64,000 nt of DNA from Neptuniibacter sp. 1_MG-2023 (lineage in GTDB: Bacteria; Pseudomonadota; Gammaproteobacteria; Pseudomonadales; Balneatricaceae), in the NCBI RefSeq assembly GCF_030547185.1, contig NZ_JAUOQR010000010.1:1-64000 (forward strand). Direction: 5' to 3'. The position numbers were made by a program, and so were the translations under genes. Below the pieces are notes generated by a model. The model did no database searches. It was not told where the DNA came from and saw only the letters and a program-made list of their open reading frames with translations. Below, one piece after another: positions 40,342 to 50,207 of this stretch (position 1 is its first letter; every line of letters begins with the position of its first letter).

Positions 40342-40902
40342 ATGCCGATTAAACCTGAGATTTTAAAGATTACGAACACGGCCAACAGCCGATTATTTAA
40401 GATAGAAGAGATTGAGCTCCGTTTTTCCAATGGAGCAGAACGCATTTATGAGCGTCTAGCCAATCGAGGCCATGGTGCGGTTATGATCATCCCCATCACA
40501 AATAACAATGAAGTATTACTGATCCGAGAGTATGCGGTCGGCATAGAGGATTACACTTTAACCCTACCTAAAGGCTTAATTGATCCCGGTGAAGATGAAC
40601 ATACAGCTGCAGATCGAGAGCTAAAAGAGGAGGCAGGCTTCGGTAGTAATCGCTTACATACACTGAAAGTCATGTCCTCTGCACCAAACTACATGGGTCA
40701 TACTGTCACCGCCGTTGTAGCACAGGATCTCTATCCATGTAGATTAGAAGGCGACGAACCTGAAGAGATGGAAGTTGTCTGCTGGCCACTAGATAAGCTA
40801 GAGCAATTAATTGAAGATCCTGACTTTACCGAAGCACGCGCAATAGCCGCTTTATATATGGTTAGAGACTTTTTGACTAAACAATCGACAAAAGGCGACT
40901 AA
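40342..40902 (+). CDS. nudE: ADP compounds hydrolase NudE
   Basis: NudE cleaves Ap3A, ADP-ribose and NADH. The 186-residue protein has the Nudix box GLIDPGEDEHTAADRELKEE followed by AG, near residues 80-101, and the upstream RGHGAVMIIPI and LIREYAVGIEDY segments. The length matches E. coli NudE. It is followed by cysQ after 54 bases. Confidence 0.92.
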   Translation: MPIKPEILKITNTANSRLFKIEEIELRFSNGAERIYERLANRGHGAVMIIPITNNNEVLLIREYAVGIEDYTLTLPKGLIDPGEDEHTAADRELKEEAGFGSNRLHTLKVMSSAPNYMGHTVTAVVAQDLYPCRLEGDEPEEMEVVCWPLDKLEQLIEDPDFTEARAIAALYMVRDFLTKQSTKGD

Positions 40903-40956
40903 TATAAATACAGAGATAGGTCTATGCTGGTCTTATAACTAGAAGAAAGGGCCATA

Positions 40957-41790
40957 ATGATGAATCATCAAAAACTCATCAAATCGCTTCTCCCTCTATG
41001 TGAGCAGGCGGGCGCAGCGATCATGCAAGTCTATAAACATAAAGACTTTGCAATTGATACTAAGCAGGATCAATCCCCCGTGACCTCCGCAGACCTTGCA
41101 GCGCATGAAATCATCCAGCAAGGACTACTTGCTCTTACCCCCGATATTCCACAGTTGAGCGAGGAAGGTAAAACCGTTTCCTTTGAACAACGCCAGCAAT
41201 GGGATAGGTTTTGGTGTATAGACCCATTGGACGGCACTAAAGAATTCATTCAAGGTAACGATGAGTTCACTGTCAATATTGCGCTCATTGAAAACAATAA
41301 ACCTGTGCTTGGCATCATCTATGTTCCTGTATCAAAAACCTGTTACTGGGGCAGCACACAGCTACAAGCGAAAAAGCAAATAGATGGCCAACATTCTGTT
41401 CATATTCGTAGCCGACCACTTGGACAAGAGCTAGTGATCACAGCCAGCCGTAGGCATGGTCAGGACAATAATGACAGACTACTCAAACAGCTATACAAGC
41501 ATTTTAGACATGTACACAATCACGCGATGGGAAGTTCTTTGAAGATGTGCCTTATTGCTGAAGGTGTCGCAGACTTTTATCCCCGATTATATCCAACGTC
41601 CGAATGGGATACCGCCGCTGCCCAAGCCATCGTTGAAGCCGCTGGCGGGCGTTTAGTTAATGCGACTAACTTGCAGCCTCTTGCCTACAATGAGCAGGAA
41701 TCATTGGAGAACCCTTTCTTTTACGTGTGTGGCGACCCACAGTTTCCACTCGAAGAGATCACTCTACGTGATAAAACAATGTCGATCTAA
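40957..41790 (+). CDS. cysQ: 3'(2'),5'-bisphosphate nucleotidase
   Basis: CysQ hydrolyses PAP, a by-product of sulfate assimilation, to AMP and phosphate. The 277-residue protein shows the inositol-monophosphatase metal site: LSEEGK near residue 67, CIDPLDGTKEFIQGNDEFTV near 88-107, and SEWDTAAAQAIVEAAGG near 217. Start at 40957 or the adjacent ATG three bases later. Confidence 0.94.
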   Translation: MMNHQKLIKSLLPLCEQAGAAIMQVYKHKDFAIDTKQDQSPVTSADLAAHEIIQQGLLALTPDIPQLSEEGKTVSFEQRQQWDRFWCIDPLDGTKEFIQGNDEFTVNIALIENNKPVLGIIYVPVSKTCYWGSTQLQAKKQIDGQHSVHIRSRPLGQELVITASRRHGQDNNDRLLKQLYKHFRHVHNHAMGSSLKMCLIAEGVADFYPRLYPTSEWDTAAAQAIVEAAGGRLVNATNLQPLAYNEQESLENPFFYVCGDPQFPLEEITLRDKTMSI

Positions 41791-41826
41791 ACCTTAGATA
41801 TACACTAGATCGTGCTTGGAGGTAGG

Positions 41827-41856
41827 CAGGAATATGCATTTATCCGCATATTCCTG
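41827..41856. terminator. Hairpin downstream of cysQ
   Basis: A perfect 11-base inverted repeat CAGGAATATGC / GCATATTCCTG with an eight-base loop in the gap between cysQ and a convergent small gene. No T-tract is present. Confidence 0.55.
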
Positions 41857-41927
41857 TCCATAGGACTTCACTCGTAGCGAGACCTAGGCTTAACCTCACT
41901 CAAAAAAGAAAGCTTTTTACTTAAAAA

Positions 41928-42209
41928 TTATTCTGCAGCACAAGCAATTGAGCCACTGTTGACCACTTCTTCAACCTTCAGTTTGAAATCTGGATCGCTA
42001 AGCTGATTAGACATGATCAATTTCACTTCGTTATCACTAAAATGCTTATGAACATATTTTGCCAAACAATCACAACGCTCCTCTGTTGCTCCCTCCCCTT
42101 GCATGCACCCCTCTTTAAAAGGCTCAAAAGTGTCAGAGGTTAAAAACTGTGTTTTAACAGCCAAAATACCCAATGCAACAAACGCAATCCAAATAAGAAC
42201 TTTATACAT
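41928..42209 (-). CDS. Small exported Cys-rich protein, unknown
   Basis: A 93-residue protein with one N-terminal hydrophobic segment (VLIWIAFVALGILAV), which may be a signal anchor, then a short helical domain with cysteines arranged as C-x10-CDC plus a fourth near the C-terminus (SIACAAE). The pattern suggests two disulfides in the periplasm. I recall similar small families with an FxxxC...CxC core in proteobacteria but know no function. It stands alone between cysQ (convergent) and sodB (divergent). Confidence 0.7.
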   Translation of the reverse strand: MYKVLIWIAFVALGILAVKTQFLTSDTFEPFKEGCMQGEGATEERCDCLAKYVHKHFSDNEVKLIMSNQLSDPDFKLKVEEVVNSGSIACAAE

Positions 42210-42499
42210 TGTTAAATAATCACTTTTTTATCGTTATATAAAATAAAACAGCCGTCATTCTAGGGCTAATAAGCAACAGTTTCAGCAAACTTTAGTCGCA
42301 GGACAACCCTGAGCATCGACATTTGATAGCAAATGAACGATTAAACACACTTTTTGTACCATGAAATATAGAGTATTGAGTGCTATCATTCACCCGAATT
42401 AGTTTTTACTGGCTGCCATATCATAGTGAGAGTACTAAAATGATGAGCAGCTGCCTGATAATCTGTCTAAATATAGACTGACAAAATAAGGTGACACTT

Positions 42500-43081
42500 A
42501 TGAGCTTTGAACTTCCGCCGCTACCTTATGCTAAGGATGCTCTGGAACCACACATTTCTGCAGAAACTCTGGACTTCCACCACGGCAAGCACCACAACAC
42601 ATACGTTGTTAAGCTAAACGGCCTTGTTCCAGGTACTGAATTTGAAGGCAAAACGCTAGAAGAGATCATCACTTCTGCGCCTGCTGGCGGCGTATTCAAC
42701 AACGCAGCACAGATCTGGAACCACACATTCTACTGGAACTGCCTAGCACCAAATGCAGGTGGCGAACCAACAGGCGCTATTGCAGATGCAATTAACGCTA
42801 AATGGGGTTCTTTCGCTGCGTTCCAAGAAGCACTTAACGACAAAGCCGTTAACAACTTCGGCTCTAGCTGGACTTGGTTAGTTAAAAACGCTGACGGTTC
42901 TCTAGAAATCGTTAACACTAGCAATGCTGGCTGCCCACTTACAACAGGTCAGACACCTTTGCTGACTGTTGACCTTTGGGAACATGCTTACTACATCGAT
43001 TACCGTAACGTTCGTCCTGATTACCTAAAAGGTTTCTGGGCGCTGGTTAATTGGGATTTCGTAAACGCAAACTTCGCATAA
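42500..43081 (+). CDS. sodB: Iron superoxide dismutase
   Basis: The 193-residue enzyme begins [20 protein letters not shown] and has the metal ligands in [13 protein letters not shown] (H27 region), [12 protein letters not shown] (H74 region) and [13 protein letters not shown] (D/H). [12 protein letters not shown] places the outer-sphere glutamine in the Fe-type position. ATG at 42500 follows AAGGTG by six bases and gives the E. coli length exactly; an in-frame GTG at 42491 lies within that ribosome binding site. Role: detoxifies cytoplasmic superoxide. Confidence 0.96.
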   Translation: MSFELPPLPYAKDALEPHISAETLDFHHGKHHNTYVVKLNGLVPGTEFEGKTLEEIITSAPAGGVFNNAAQIWNHTFYWNCLAPNAGGEPTGAIADAINAKWGSFAAFQEALNDKAVNNFGSSWTWLVKNADGSLEIVNTSNAGCPLTTGQTPLLTVDLWEHAYYIDYRNVRPDYLKGFWALVNWDFVNANFA

Positions 43082-43098
43082 GTTTTCGTTTTACTATA

Positions 43099-43130
43099 AA
43101 AAAGGCACCTAAGTTAGGTGCCTTTTTTTG
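43099..43130. terminator. Rho-independent terminator, sodB/tesA
   Basis: Stem AAAAAGGCACCTAA / TTAGGTGCCTTTTT with a G loop and T-runs in both directions, between convergent sodB and tesA. Confidence 0.93.
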
Positions 43131-43171
43131 CCGTAGCTCATCGCTCTATGAATAACTAAACACTGAAAGCC

Positions 43172-43792
43172 CTAATCTATATTTTCCAATAAAGCTTCAA
43201 GGTGAGGCCAAACAGTCTCTAACAAGTAAGGCTGCCCCTTAGCATTAGGGTGAATGCCATCAGCCTGCATACGTTCTGGCACAAGCGCAACCTGCTCCAT
43301 AAAAAAGGGAACGAACACAGCGCCTGTCTCGTCTGCAATATCAGGATAGATCTCTCTAAACGCTTCCGTATATGCAGCACCATAATTAGCTGGTAGTTGA
43401 ATACCCAACAGGACAACATCCGCTTCAGCATCTTCAACCATATCGATCAGCCGCAGTAGATTGTTACGAATAGCAAAAGGTGGTGTACCCCTTAAGCCGT
43501 CATTACCGCCCAATTCAATAATAACAATATCTGCATCAATCTTTTGCAATAGCAATTTGAGACGCGCTATTCCATTTTGCGTAGTATCTCCACTAACACT
43601 GGCATTAATAACATCTAATGCATAGCCTTCACGCTGTATACGTTGCTCTAAAAGATGCACCCAACCTTGTTCTGGTTTCATGTTGTGTGCAGAGGATAAA
43701 CTATCCCCTAAAACAACAAGGGAACCTGCACTAGCCGGTAACGTCAAAGCAAAATGACCTAGAATGAAAAGTAGTGAAAGTAGAATTCGCAC
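43172..43792 (-). CDS. tesA: Arylesterase / acyl-CoA thioesterase I (TesA-like)
   Basis: A 206-residue periplasmic SGNH hydrolase with a signal peptide (cleavage likely after ALTLPASAG). Blocks: VVLGDSLSSAHNM (nucleophile Ser), SGDTTQNG, ELGGNDGLRG (oxyanion Asn), and DGIHPNAKGQ (Asp-His). It hydrolyses esters and acyl-CoA thioesters. The start is GTG at 43792 with AGG seven bases upstream. It is divergent from ybbA with an 11-base gap, the same neighbourhood as E. coli tesA-ybbA-ybbP. Confidence 0.93.
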   Translation of the reverse strand: MRILLSLLFILGHFALTLPASAGSLVVLGDSLSSAHNMKPEQGWVHLLEQRIQREGYALDVINASVSGDTTQNGIARLKLLLQKIDADIVIIELGGNDGLRGTPPFAIRNNLLRLIDMVEDAEADVVLLGIQLPANYGAAYTEAFREIYPDIADETGAVFVPFFMEQVALVPERMQADGIHPNAKGQPYLLETVWPHLEALLENID

Positions 43793-43803
43793 AGGGACAC
43801 CTA

Positions 43804-44493
43804 ATGAATCACAAAAAAGACACAGTTATCAGTGCTCAGCATCTCGCAAAACAGTTTAAGACTCAAGCAGGGAATTTAGAGTTATTTAAAGATCTTAATC
43901 TCGACATTCAGCGAGGAGAAACGGTAGCTATTATTGGTCCATCAGGTACAGGGAAATCATCCTTGCTGGCTATCTTAGCGGGATTAGATCAGCCCAGCGC
44001 AGGCTCGATACTGCTCAATGATACAAATCTAGAACATTTAAGCGACAAAGAGCGCGCCGAATTTCGTAACCAACATATTAGTTTTGTTTTCCAAGCCTTC
44101 CATCTACTACCCGATTTAACTGCATTACAAAATGTCATGCTCCCATTACAGATACGCAACAGTAGAAATGCAGAACAGGAAGCTACCCGTTGGTTAGAAA
44201 AAGTGGAATTAGGGGCTCGTCTACATCACAAACCCGCTGAGCTGTCCGGGGGTGAACAACAGCGCGTTGCTATTGCCCGTAGCTTTGCTACACAACCGAC
44301 TCTATTATTTGCAGATGAGCCTACAGGCAACTTAGATGAGCAAACTGGAGAGCAAATTATCCAGCAGCTATTCTCATTAAATACAGAACAAAATACGACG
44401 CTGATTTTAATCACCCATGACCCCTCCCTCGCTAAACGTTGCCAACGGGCTTTACGATTACACAATGGCGAGCTAACTGAGATAAGTCTATGA
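43804..44493 (+). CDS. ybbA: ABC transporter ATP-binding protein (YbbA/LolD-like)
   Basis: A 229-residue MacB/LolD-class ATPase with Walker A IIGPSGTGKSSLLAIL near residue 46, signature ELSGGEQQRVAIARS near 145, and Walker B LLFADEPTGNLDE near 168. ATG at 43804 follows AGGGA by six bases and gives the E. coli YbbA length (228). It overlaps the permease gene by four bases (ATGA). Family role: mechanotransmission for periplasmic or lipoprotein transport; the substrate is unknown. Confidence 0.93.
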   Translation: MNHKKDTVISAQHLAKQFKTQAGNLELFKDLNLDIQRGETVAIIGPSGTGKSSLLAILAGLDQPSAGSILLNDTNLEHLSDKERAEFRNQHISFVFQAFHLLPDLTALQNVMLPLQIRNSRNAEQEATRWLEKVELGARLHHKPAELSGGEQQRVAIARSFATQPTLLFADEPTGNLDEQTGEQIIQQLFSLNTEQNTTLILITHDPSLAKRCQRALRLHNGELTEISL

Positions 44494-46982
44494 GTGCAAC
44501 AACACCTATTAAATTAGCCGCCCAACAAAGTATAAGCTGTCTTAAACTCAGCGAATGGCGCTCCCTAATTATCGCATTAGTCTTAGCCATTACTATCGCA
44601 AGCCTAATGGCTGTTTTAGGCGAACGTATTGAACGGACATTACTGCGCCAAGGTAGCGATATATTAGGCGCAGATCTCATTCTTAGTAGTAGCCGCGAGC
44701 TTACGGATAACTCAGCGCTTGTCGCCGAAGAAATGGGAATAACGTCAAGTGAAGTCGTTCAACTCGGTACTATGGCCAGTAGCGGGGGAAACTTTTTATT
44801 AGTCACTATACGCGCACTTCAAAACACTTACCCCCGTGGCACAATCGTTCTAGACCCTCCCCTAGATAGCGAAATACCCAATCTAGGAGAGGCTTGGGCT
44901 GAGCAAAGTGCATTAGATCGGCTAAATCTTAAACTAGGCGATCAAGTCACTTTAGGGAGCACTGCTTTTACTATCAGCGCCGTTATTAAATCAGCGCCCG
45001 ACCGCGGGCGAGGTTTTATTAGCTTTAACCCGCAATTAATCATTAACCGGCAACAATTAGAGCAAACAGGCTTACTTGGCCCCGGCGCTAGATTAAGATA
45101 TAGCCAACTTTTCGCGGGTACACCTGAGCAGATTAGCGCGCTAGAACAAAGCTTAGAACAACACCTAAAAACCGGCGAGAAGCTCACCTCTATAGCCTCG
45201 GAAGAGGGTCAGCAGAATAGCGCTCTAAGCAAAGCATCCTCCTACCTACGACTCGGGGCTCTCTTTGCACTGCTGATCTCGGCAATGACCATTTTTCTCA
45301 GCCTTCGGCGCTTTACTCAGAGTCAATACAAACGTGCAGCATTACTAAAAACCTTAGGCGTAAGCGACCATCAAATACTGCTGCTGTATATCACACAGTT
45401 CATCTTCGCTTGGGCCTTATGCTCTATAGCGGGAGTCTCCCTTGCACTCCTATTAGAAAATCTAGGTCTGACCCTTTTACAAGGTGTTCTTCCTCAACCA
45501 GTTCCAGCAGCGTCCTCTTTTACCTATTTATCGGGCCCCTTGCTGGGGATAAGCATCTTGCTATGCTTAGGTCTGCCCTCCCTCTTTAAGCTACAAAAAA
45601 GTAATCCACTGCAACTTATTCAAGATCAAACGGCCTCGCTTAGCTGGGGGAGCAAGCTGCCTTACCTGATCGCTATTGGCCTACTGATCATTTCGACCAC
45701 TTGGTATCTCAACAATATTCTATTAACAATCAGCTTAATTCTTTGCTTGCTCCTAATTGGAGGGCTCCTTGGTAGCTTTGGTGCTTATATCAGCAAACAG
45801 ATTATCAAGAAATTGGCTCCTCACCATCCTATGGGGAATTTGCTTCTTAGCCGTGTGCAACAGCAGCAGCGCTGGTATAGAGTACAGATCCCCGTGATCT
45901 GTCTATTATTCTCCCTGCTAAGTATTAACCTTATCGCTTTAAACGATTTACTCAGTCGTTGGCAGGATCAACTGCCAGAAGACACCCCTAATCATTTTTT
46001 AATTAACATTCAGGAGTGGGAGAAGGACGACCTACAAGTATTGTTACAGCAAAATAAGATTGATAATCCGCTGTGGCCTATCTATCGCGGCCGTTTAAAC
46101 AGTATTAATGATCTGCCGCTGTCAGAAGCCCTAACAAAAAAACAGCAAGATCACCCCTCACTTAATCGCGAGCTCAATTTAACCTCTACCGCTACGATGC
46201 CCGCCCACAACACCTTAATAAAAGGGCAATGGGACACCCAGACTAAAGCAGCTGAGACACAGGATACTCAACCAGCCTCTGTTTCCATAGAGGAGAAAAT
46301 CGCCTCGGAGTTAGGACTAAAATTAGGCGACATTGTCGGTTTTAATATTGGGGGAATCGAACGTAAGGCTGAAGTCCAAAGCATACGTAGAGTTCAATGG
46401 GATTCATTCCAGCCCAACTTCTATTTTATCTTCTCTCCAGGGCTGCTAGAAGATCTATCCGCCAGCTATTTAACCAGCTTTCATTTAGGCAAAGATGACG
46501 CTTCAGTTAGCCGACAGCTAATGGAAACCTTTCCAACCTTAACGCTAATTGATGTACGGCAAATACTGGAACAACTGCAACACCTGCTGACTCGGTTATC
46601 AATGCTATCAAGTTTATTAATGCTACTGACGACAAGTGCAGGACTCATACTACTGTATGTCACGCTTACCCAAGAGCTTGAACAGCGCCGCTATGAAAAT
46701 GCACTTTTACAAACACTCGGTGCAAGCCAGCAGCAATGTAGGCAACTTGATCGTATGGAGATGGGATTAATTGGTTTAATTAGTGGATTTTTAGCGGTGG
46801 TTATTACCGAAGTCAGCTTATGGCCAATTCATCAACAACTCTTAAAACTTGATCCAGTCCTGCATCCTTACCTGTGGATAAGTTTGCCTCTATTGAGCTG
46901 TGCACTGTTTATGCTGATTAGCAAACTGAGTCATCGTCAACAAAGCTTAGCCAAAAGTTACAACACTCTGATCAGTCGCTAA
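44490..46982 (+). CDS. ybbP: ABC transporter permease (YbbP, FtsX-like)
   Basis: An 830-residue inner-membrane protein with about ten membrane helices and two large periplasmic domains. It begins LSEWRSLIIALVLAITIAS, with FtsX-type helices at LGALFALLISAMTIFLSLRR near 255 and LMLLTTSAGLILLYVTLTQ near 710. The duplicated layout matches E. coli YbbP (804), an ABC permease encoded with YbbA and TesA. Confidence 0.9.
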   Translation: MSATTPIKLAAQQSISCLKLSEWRSLIIALVLAITIASLMAVLGERIERTLLRQGSDILGADLILSSSRELTDNSALVAEEMGITSSEVVQLGTMASSGGNFLLVTIRALQNTYPRGTIVLDPPLDSEIPNLGEAWAEQSALDRLNLKLGDQVTLGSTAFTISAVIKSAPDRGRGFISFNPQLIINRQQLEQTGLLGPGARLRYSQLFAGTPEQISALEQSLEQHLKTGEKLTSIASEEGQQNSALSKASSYLRLGALFALLISAMTIFLSLRRFTQSQYKRAALLKTLGVSDHQILLLYITQFIFAWALCSIAGVSLALLLENLGLTLLQGVLPQPVPAASSFTYLSGPLLGISILLCLGLPSLFKLQKSNPLQLIQDQTASLSWGSKLPYLIAIGLLIISTTWYLNNILLTISLILCLLLIGGLLGSFGAYISKQIIKKLAPHHPMGNLLLSRVQQQQRWYRVQIPVICLLFSLLSINLIALNDLLSRWQDQLPEDTPNHFLINIQEWEKDDLQVLLQQNKIDNPLWPIYRGRLNSINDLPLSEALTKKQQDHPSLNRELNLTSTATMPAHNTLIKGQWDTQTKAAETQDTQPASVSIEEKIASELGLKLGDIVGFNIGGIERKAEVQSIRRVQWDSFQPNFYFIFSPGLLEDLSASYLTSFHLGKDDASVSRQLMETFPTLTLIDVRQILEQLQHLLTRLSMLSSLLMLLTTSAGLILLYVTLTQELEQRRYENALLQTLGASQQQCRQLDRMEMGLIGLISGFLAVVITEVSLWPIHQQLLKLDPVLHPYLWISLPLLSCALFMLISKLSHRQQSLAKSYNTLISR

Positions 46983-47010
46983 GTCAGTAACCTGTTAGTT
47001 TTTATCACAG

Positions 47011-47048
47011 CCCCACAGTTCAAATACCTAACTATTTGAACTGTGGGG
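47011..47048. terminator. Perfect 16-bp hairpin, ybbP / DUF748 gene
   Basis: Inverted repeat CCCCACAGTTCAAATA / TATTTGAACTGTGGGG with a six-base loop, between two convergent genes. The stem is perfect, but no T-tract follows on either strand. Confidence 0.65.
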
Positions 47049-47063
47049 CGCTTACTCTAAGCT

Positions 47064-49793
47064 TTATAAGCCTAAAGTTACTTGTGGCTTCTCTTTAGTT
47101 TGCAGATCAACTTTAGGGTAACAGCTAAACAGGCGCTCTATATCAACCCCCTGTTTACCTGAAAGCTCGCTCTTAACCGCATCGCTACGCTCCTGCGCTA
47201 AAGCTTGCAAAGCGGGTTCTAACTCAAGTAACAAGATCTCCTCATCTACAGGCTTATCCCGTTCTTTATTCTCAGCCTGTAACTGCTCCCATATTGCAGG
47301 CTTATCCGCAATAACAGCTAAACCGCAAATATTCATACGCATCCCTTTACGCTCATTCATCATCTCAGCCAATTTAGCCATATAAAGTTTTGATTCGGAT
47401 GATAGCGTCGTTTGCGCAGGGGAGAAAAAGACAGGCTGCAGCTTAATAAATGAACCTTTATCTTGAGCATCCATCACCATCTGGCTAATAGAAATCAACG
47501 CGCCAAAAGGTTGAAGTGCTTTAGTTAGATAACCCATAGCTGCATTTTTAAGCCCTTTTCCTGCCAGCTTATTAATAACCGTCTGATAACCAAATTTAGG
47601 ATCATCCAAAGAGCCATCTAAAGGTATTTGTAGATCAATATTATTATCATTATCTTGAAGAATCATGATGGCGGTGCCTAAAGGCATAGATACTTTTTTA
47701 TCGAACTCTCCGCTACGTTTATTGTTACGTGCTTCCACCTCAAGCTTGTTTAGACGGATATCTGAATCTCCATCTAACTTCCGATCTTTAATTGAGCCTT
47801 TAGTGGTCAATGTTAGTTGACCACTTTGTAAATAATAACCGGTATATTCTAACGAATAAGGGCTAACTTCTGGTAACTCAAGCCCTTTAATCACCGCATC
47901 CCAATGACCACCGTAATTGCCACTAAAGAGCTCCATCGCCCCTTTTGCAGTAATCGTAGAAAACTTGCTTTTGGCTGCTAACTCAAAACTCGTTTCACCT
48001 TTCGACCCTGTATCTAAAGACCGCAGATTAATTTTGCTAATATCAAGTTTTGTTTTAAAAGCGGGTTTTACACCCTGATCAACAACACTGACCTGATTGT
48101 TGCCGGAGAGTAATACTTGATTAAGTTTAACGCGAAAAGGTTTGCCACCCGCTGCTGTACTTTTAGACTCGGAATCCCCTTTGCTTGATGGGACATGAGC
48201 CAACAACCAATCTAGATCCGACAAGCTACGCGTAGACGTTAAATGTAAGCGGGTTTGACTATCATTTAAAAGGAGCTGATTAATACTAAGGGTCTGTAAT
48301 TGGTTTAGCTGGATTTTTTTCGCACGAATACCCTTCCACTGAGTGAACACCCCTCCATCCCCAGCCACTTTTAACTGTTCAGTGTTCAGTTCAGCTAATG
48401 TCATCTGATCTAAACCCTGTAAAGAAGCTGACGCCAGAGTTAACCCTTTTACTGAAACAAGCGAGTCACCGGATACTGATAGGTCAACATCTGTTACATC
48501 CAGTTTAGGTACAGATAGTTGCAACTCAGGTAAGTTTTCAGCTTCAGATCCAAGTTTATGCTGCAATGATGCCGATGCTAGCGCGACACCTTTAATCGAG
48601 ATCAAAGCATCTGCCGCAGATAAACCAACATCCGTTAAATTTAAGCTGGGTACAGACACTTTCCAAACATCCATATCTGCTGTTTCAGCACTGGCAGTAA
48701 GATCTAGAGCATCTATATTTACAGCCTGATCCGCTTGCGAAAGCTTTAATTTACTCAGGTTAAGGGCTAAATCAGAGACGTTAAGTTGTTTTAAACCCTG
48801 CAGGTTAATCGCTGAATTTAACTGCAGGTCATCTAATGACAACTGACTTCCAGCCTGAGTTAAATTTACCCCTTTAAGTGCTAGTTTTCCCTTAGTATTT
48901 AAGGACTTTAATTCGCTTTTCAGTAACGCCAGATTAACGCTACCGCTCCACGTTAAACTTTGCTCATTGATCTTTAAATCGTCTTGCTCAAAGGCGAGGT
49001 TACGTACCCGTATAGAGCCATTCTGCACAACATTAGTTAAATGGCTGCCTATATTACTCTGCGCTTTAATATTTAAATCAAGGTCTATATGGGCACGAAG
49101 TGTCGGTAAAAAGACCCCTGTAACACTGTGCAATGGGAAGTTTTCTAATTTAACTTTAAGCTCTGAGCTCTTCTCTTCAGGTAAAGGTAAAGAACTAGAA
49201 GAGAGAGTTATTGGTGCATTGTTTAACTTACCATCTAGATCAATAGAAACGAGCTGATTCTGATCCCATAGATAAAAGTCAGCAACACGACCCGTGTTTA
49301 ATTGCAGCTGATGCTTCTGACCTGCTATATCAGCAGACCACTTAATATCACTTAAGTGCAATTCAGCTAAACCAAAGCTCCAATTAGATGGTTCATCATC
49401 GGTTTCCTCTTCAGGCTCTGCAGGACTATCGCTCTGCGTTAATCCATTAAGATCAATAGGGCCCAACCACAGACTTTCACCCTGCTCACGAAGACCTAGA
49501 TTAATACCCATTAGCTCAACAGCCGTTAATACTATCTTTTCATCTTTTAATTGCGAGTAATCTAAATCAACGCTGAGCTGATCAACCACTAACGCCGGTT
49601 TATCTGGCGCTGATGCTTTAAGTCCATCAATAAGGATATGACCGGTAAACCAGTTAACTTTAATTGCCTTTAATTCCGCTTGCTCTGCGCCATTATTTAA
49701 CAACCAAACAACAACCTGATCTCTAACAAGATAAGGCACACTGTGAAACAGTAAAGCAAGAGTAACAATGGAGATAAGAAAGAAACGCAACAT
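47064..49793 (-). CDS. DUF748 (AsmA-like) envelope protein
   Basis: A 909-residue protein with an N-terminal membrane anchor (FFLISIVTLALLFHSVPYLV), a long run of beta-rich segments like those of AsmA/TamB-type periplasmic bridge proteins, and a C-terminal FSPAQTTLSSESKLYMAKLA-type segment reminiscent of OmpA-like ends seen in DUF748 proteins. Members are thought to carry lipids across the periplasm (inference from the superfamily). Residues about 376-459 contain two similar copies of a 33-residue unit (VSVPSLNLTDVGLSAAD... and LSVPKLDVTDVDLSVSG...). Confidence 0.82.
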   Translation of the reverse strand: MLRFFLISIVTLALLFHSVPYLVRDQVVVWLLNNGAEQAELKAIKVNWFTGHILIDGLKASAPDKPALVVDQLSVDLDYSQLKDEKIVLTAVELMGINLGLREQGESLWLGPIDLNGLTQSDSPAEPEEETDDEPSNWSFGLAELHLSDIKWSADIAGQKHQLQLNTGRVADFYLWDQNQLVSIDLDGKLNNAPITLSSSSLPLPEEKSSELKVKLENFPLHSVTGVFLPTLRAHIDLDLNIKAQSNIGSHLTNVVQNGSIRVRNLAFEQDDLKINEQSLTWSGSVNLALLKSELKSLNTKGKLALKGVNLTQAGSQLSLDDLQLNSAINLQGLKQLNVSDLALNLSKLKLSQADQAVNIDALDLTASAETADMDVWKVSVPSLNLTDVGLSAADALISIKGVALASASLQHKLGSEAENLPELQLSVPKLDVTDVDLSVSGDSLVSVKGLTLASASLQGLDQMTLAELNTEQLKVAGDGGVFTQWKGIRAKKIQLNQLQTLSINQLLLNDSQTRLHLTSTRSLSDLDWLLAHVPSSKGDSESKSTAAGGKPFRVKLNQVLLSGNNQVSVVDQGVKPAFKTKLDISKINLRSLDTGSKGETSFELAAKSKFSTITAKGAMELFSGNYGGHWDAVIKGLELPEVSPYSLEYTGYYLQSGQLTLTTKGSIKDRKLDGDSDIRLNKLEVEARNNKRSGEFDKKVSMPLGTAIMILQDNDNNIDLQIPLDGSLDDPKFGYQTVINKLAGKGLKNAAMGYLTKALQPFGALISISQMVMDAQDKGSFIKLQPVFFSPAQTTLSSESKLYMAKLAEMMNERKGMRMNICGLAVIADKPAIWEQLQAENKERDKPVDEEILLLELEPALQALAQERSDAVKSELSGKQGVDIERLFSCYPKVDLQTKEKPQVTLGL

Positions 49794-50058
49794 AATTATT
49801 TTTCACTCATTAATCTAACGCTAGTCTATTCATCATAATAGAATTTTATGAATAGGAGCCTAACGTTCTATAAAAAAATCAATATATTAATCACTAACAG
49901 ATCAGATCTTGTCAGCTAACGCAAAGACCTTACAAAAAGTAATGATATAGCACCACTATTAAGTGCTAATACACCAATATAAATAACCTATTAAATTTTA
50001 AACAATCCTGTTAAAATCCCGCGCAATTGGCGAATCTACAGACCACCAAGACAGTTCT

Positions 50059-50196
50059 ATGCACATTAACACGGTTTTAGCCGTTCTCTACACCCTGCCA
50101 AAAGAGGCCCTTAAGGGCTCAGGCTTAAAATGGGTTGAAGTAATCTCTATTGATTTACTTCACAGAACAGGCTGGCATCGTTATATCTTAAATTAG
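50059..50196 (+). CDS. Small ORF A (45 residues), unknown
   Basis: An ATG-initiated ORF beginning MHINTVLAVLYTLPKEALKG and ending HRTGWHRYILN. It lies in the 772-base gap between the DUF748 gene and the 50590 membrane gene. The ribosome binding site is weak. It is 11 bases upstream of a second small ORF with a good ribosome binding site, which suggests a two-gene transcript. I recognise no family; the amino-acid composition is protein-like. Confidence 0.4.
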   Translation: MHINTVLAVLYTLPKEALKGSGLKWVEVISIDLLHRTGWHRYILN

Positions 50197-50207
50197 GGGT
50201 GACTATC

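Noticed and set aside
42210..42499. Regulatory region of sodB
   Set aside because: No convincing -35/-10 pair or Fur box could be identified by eye, so no feature is claimed.
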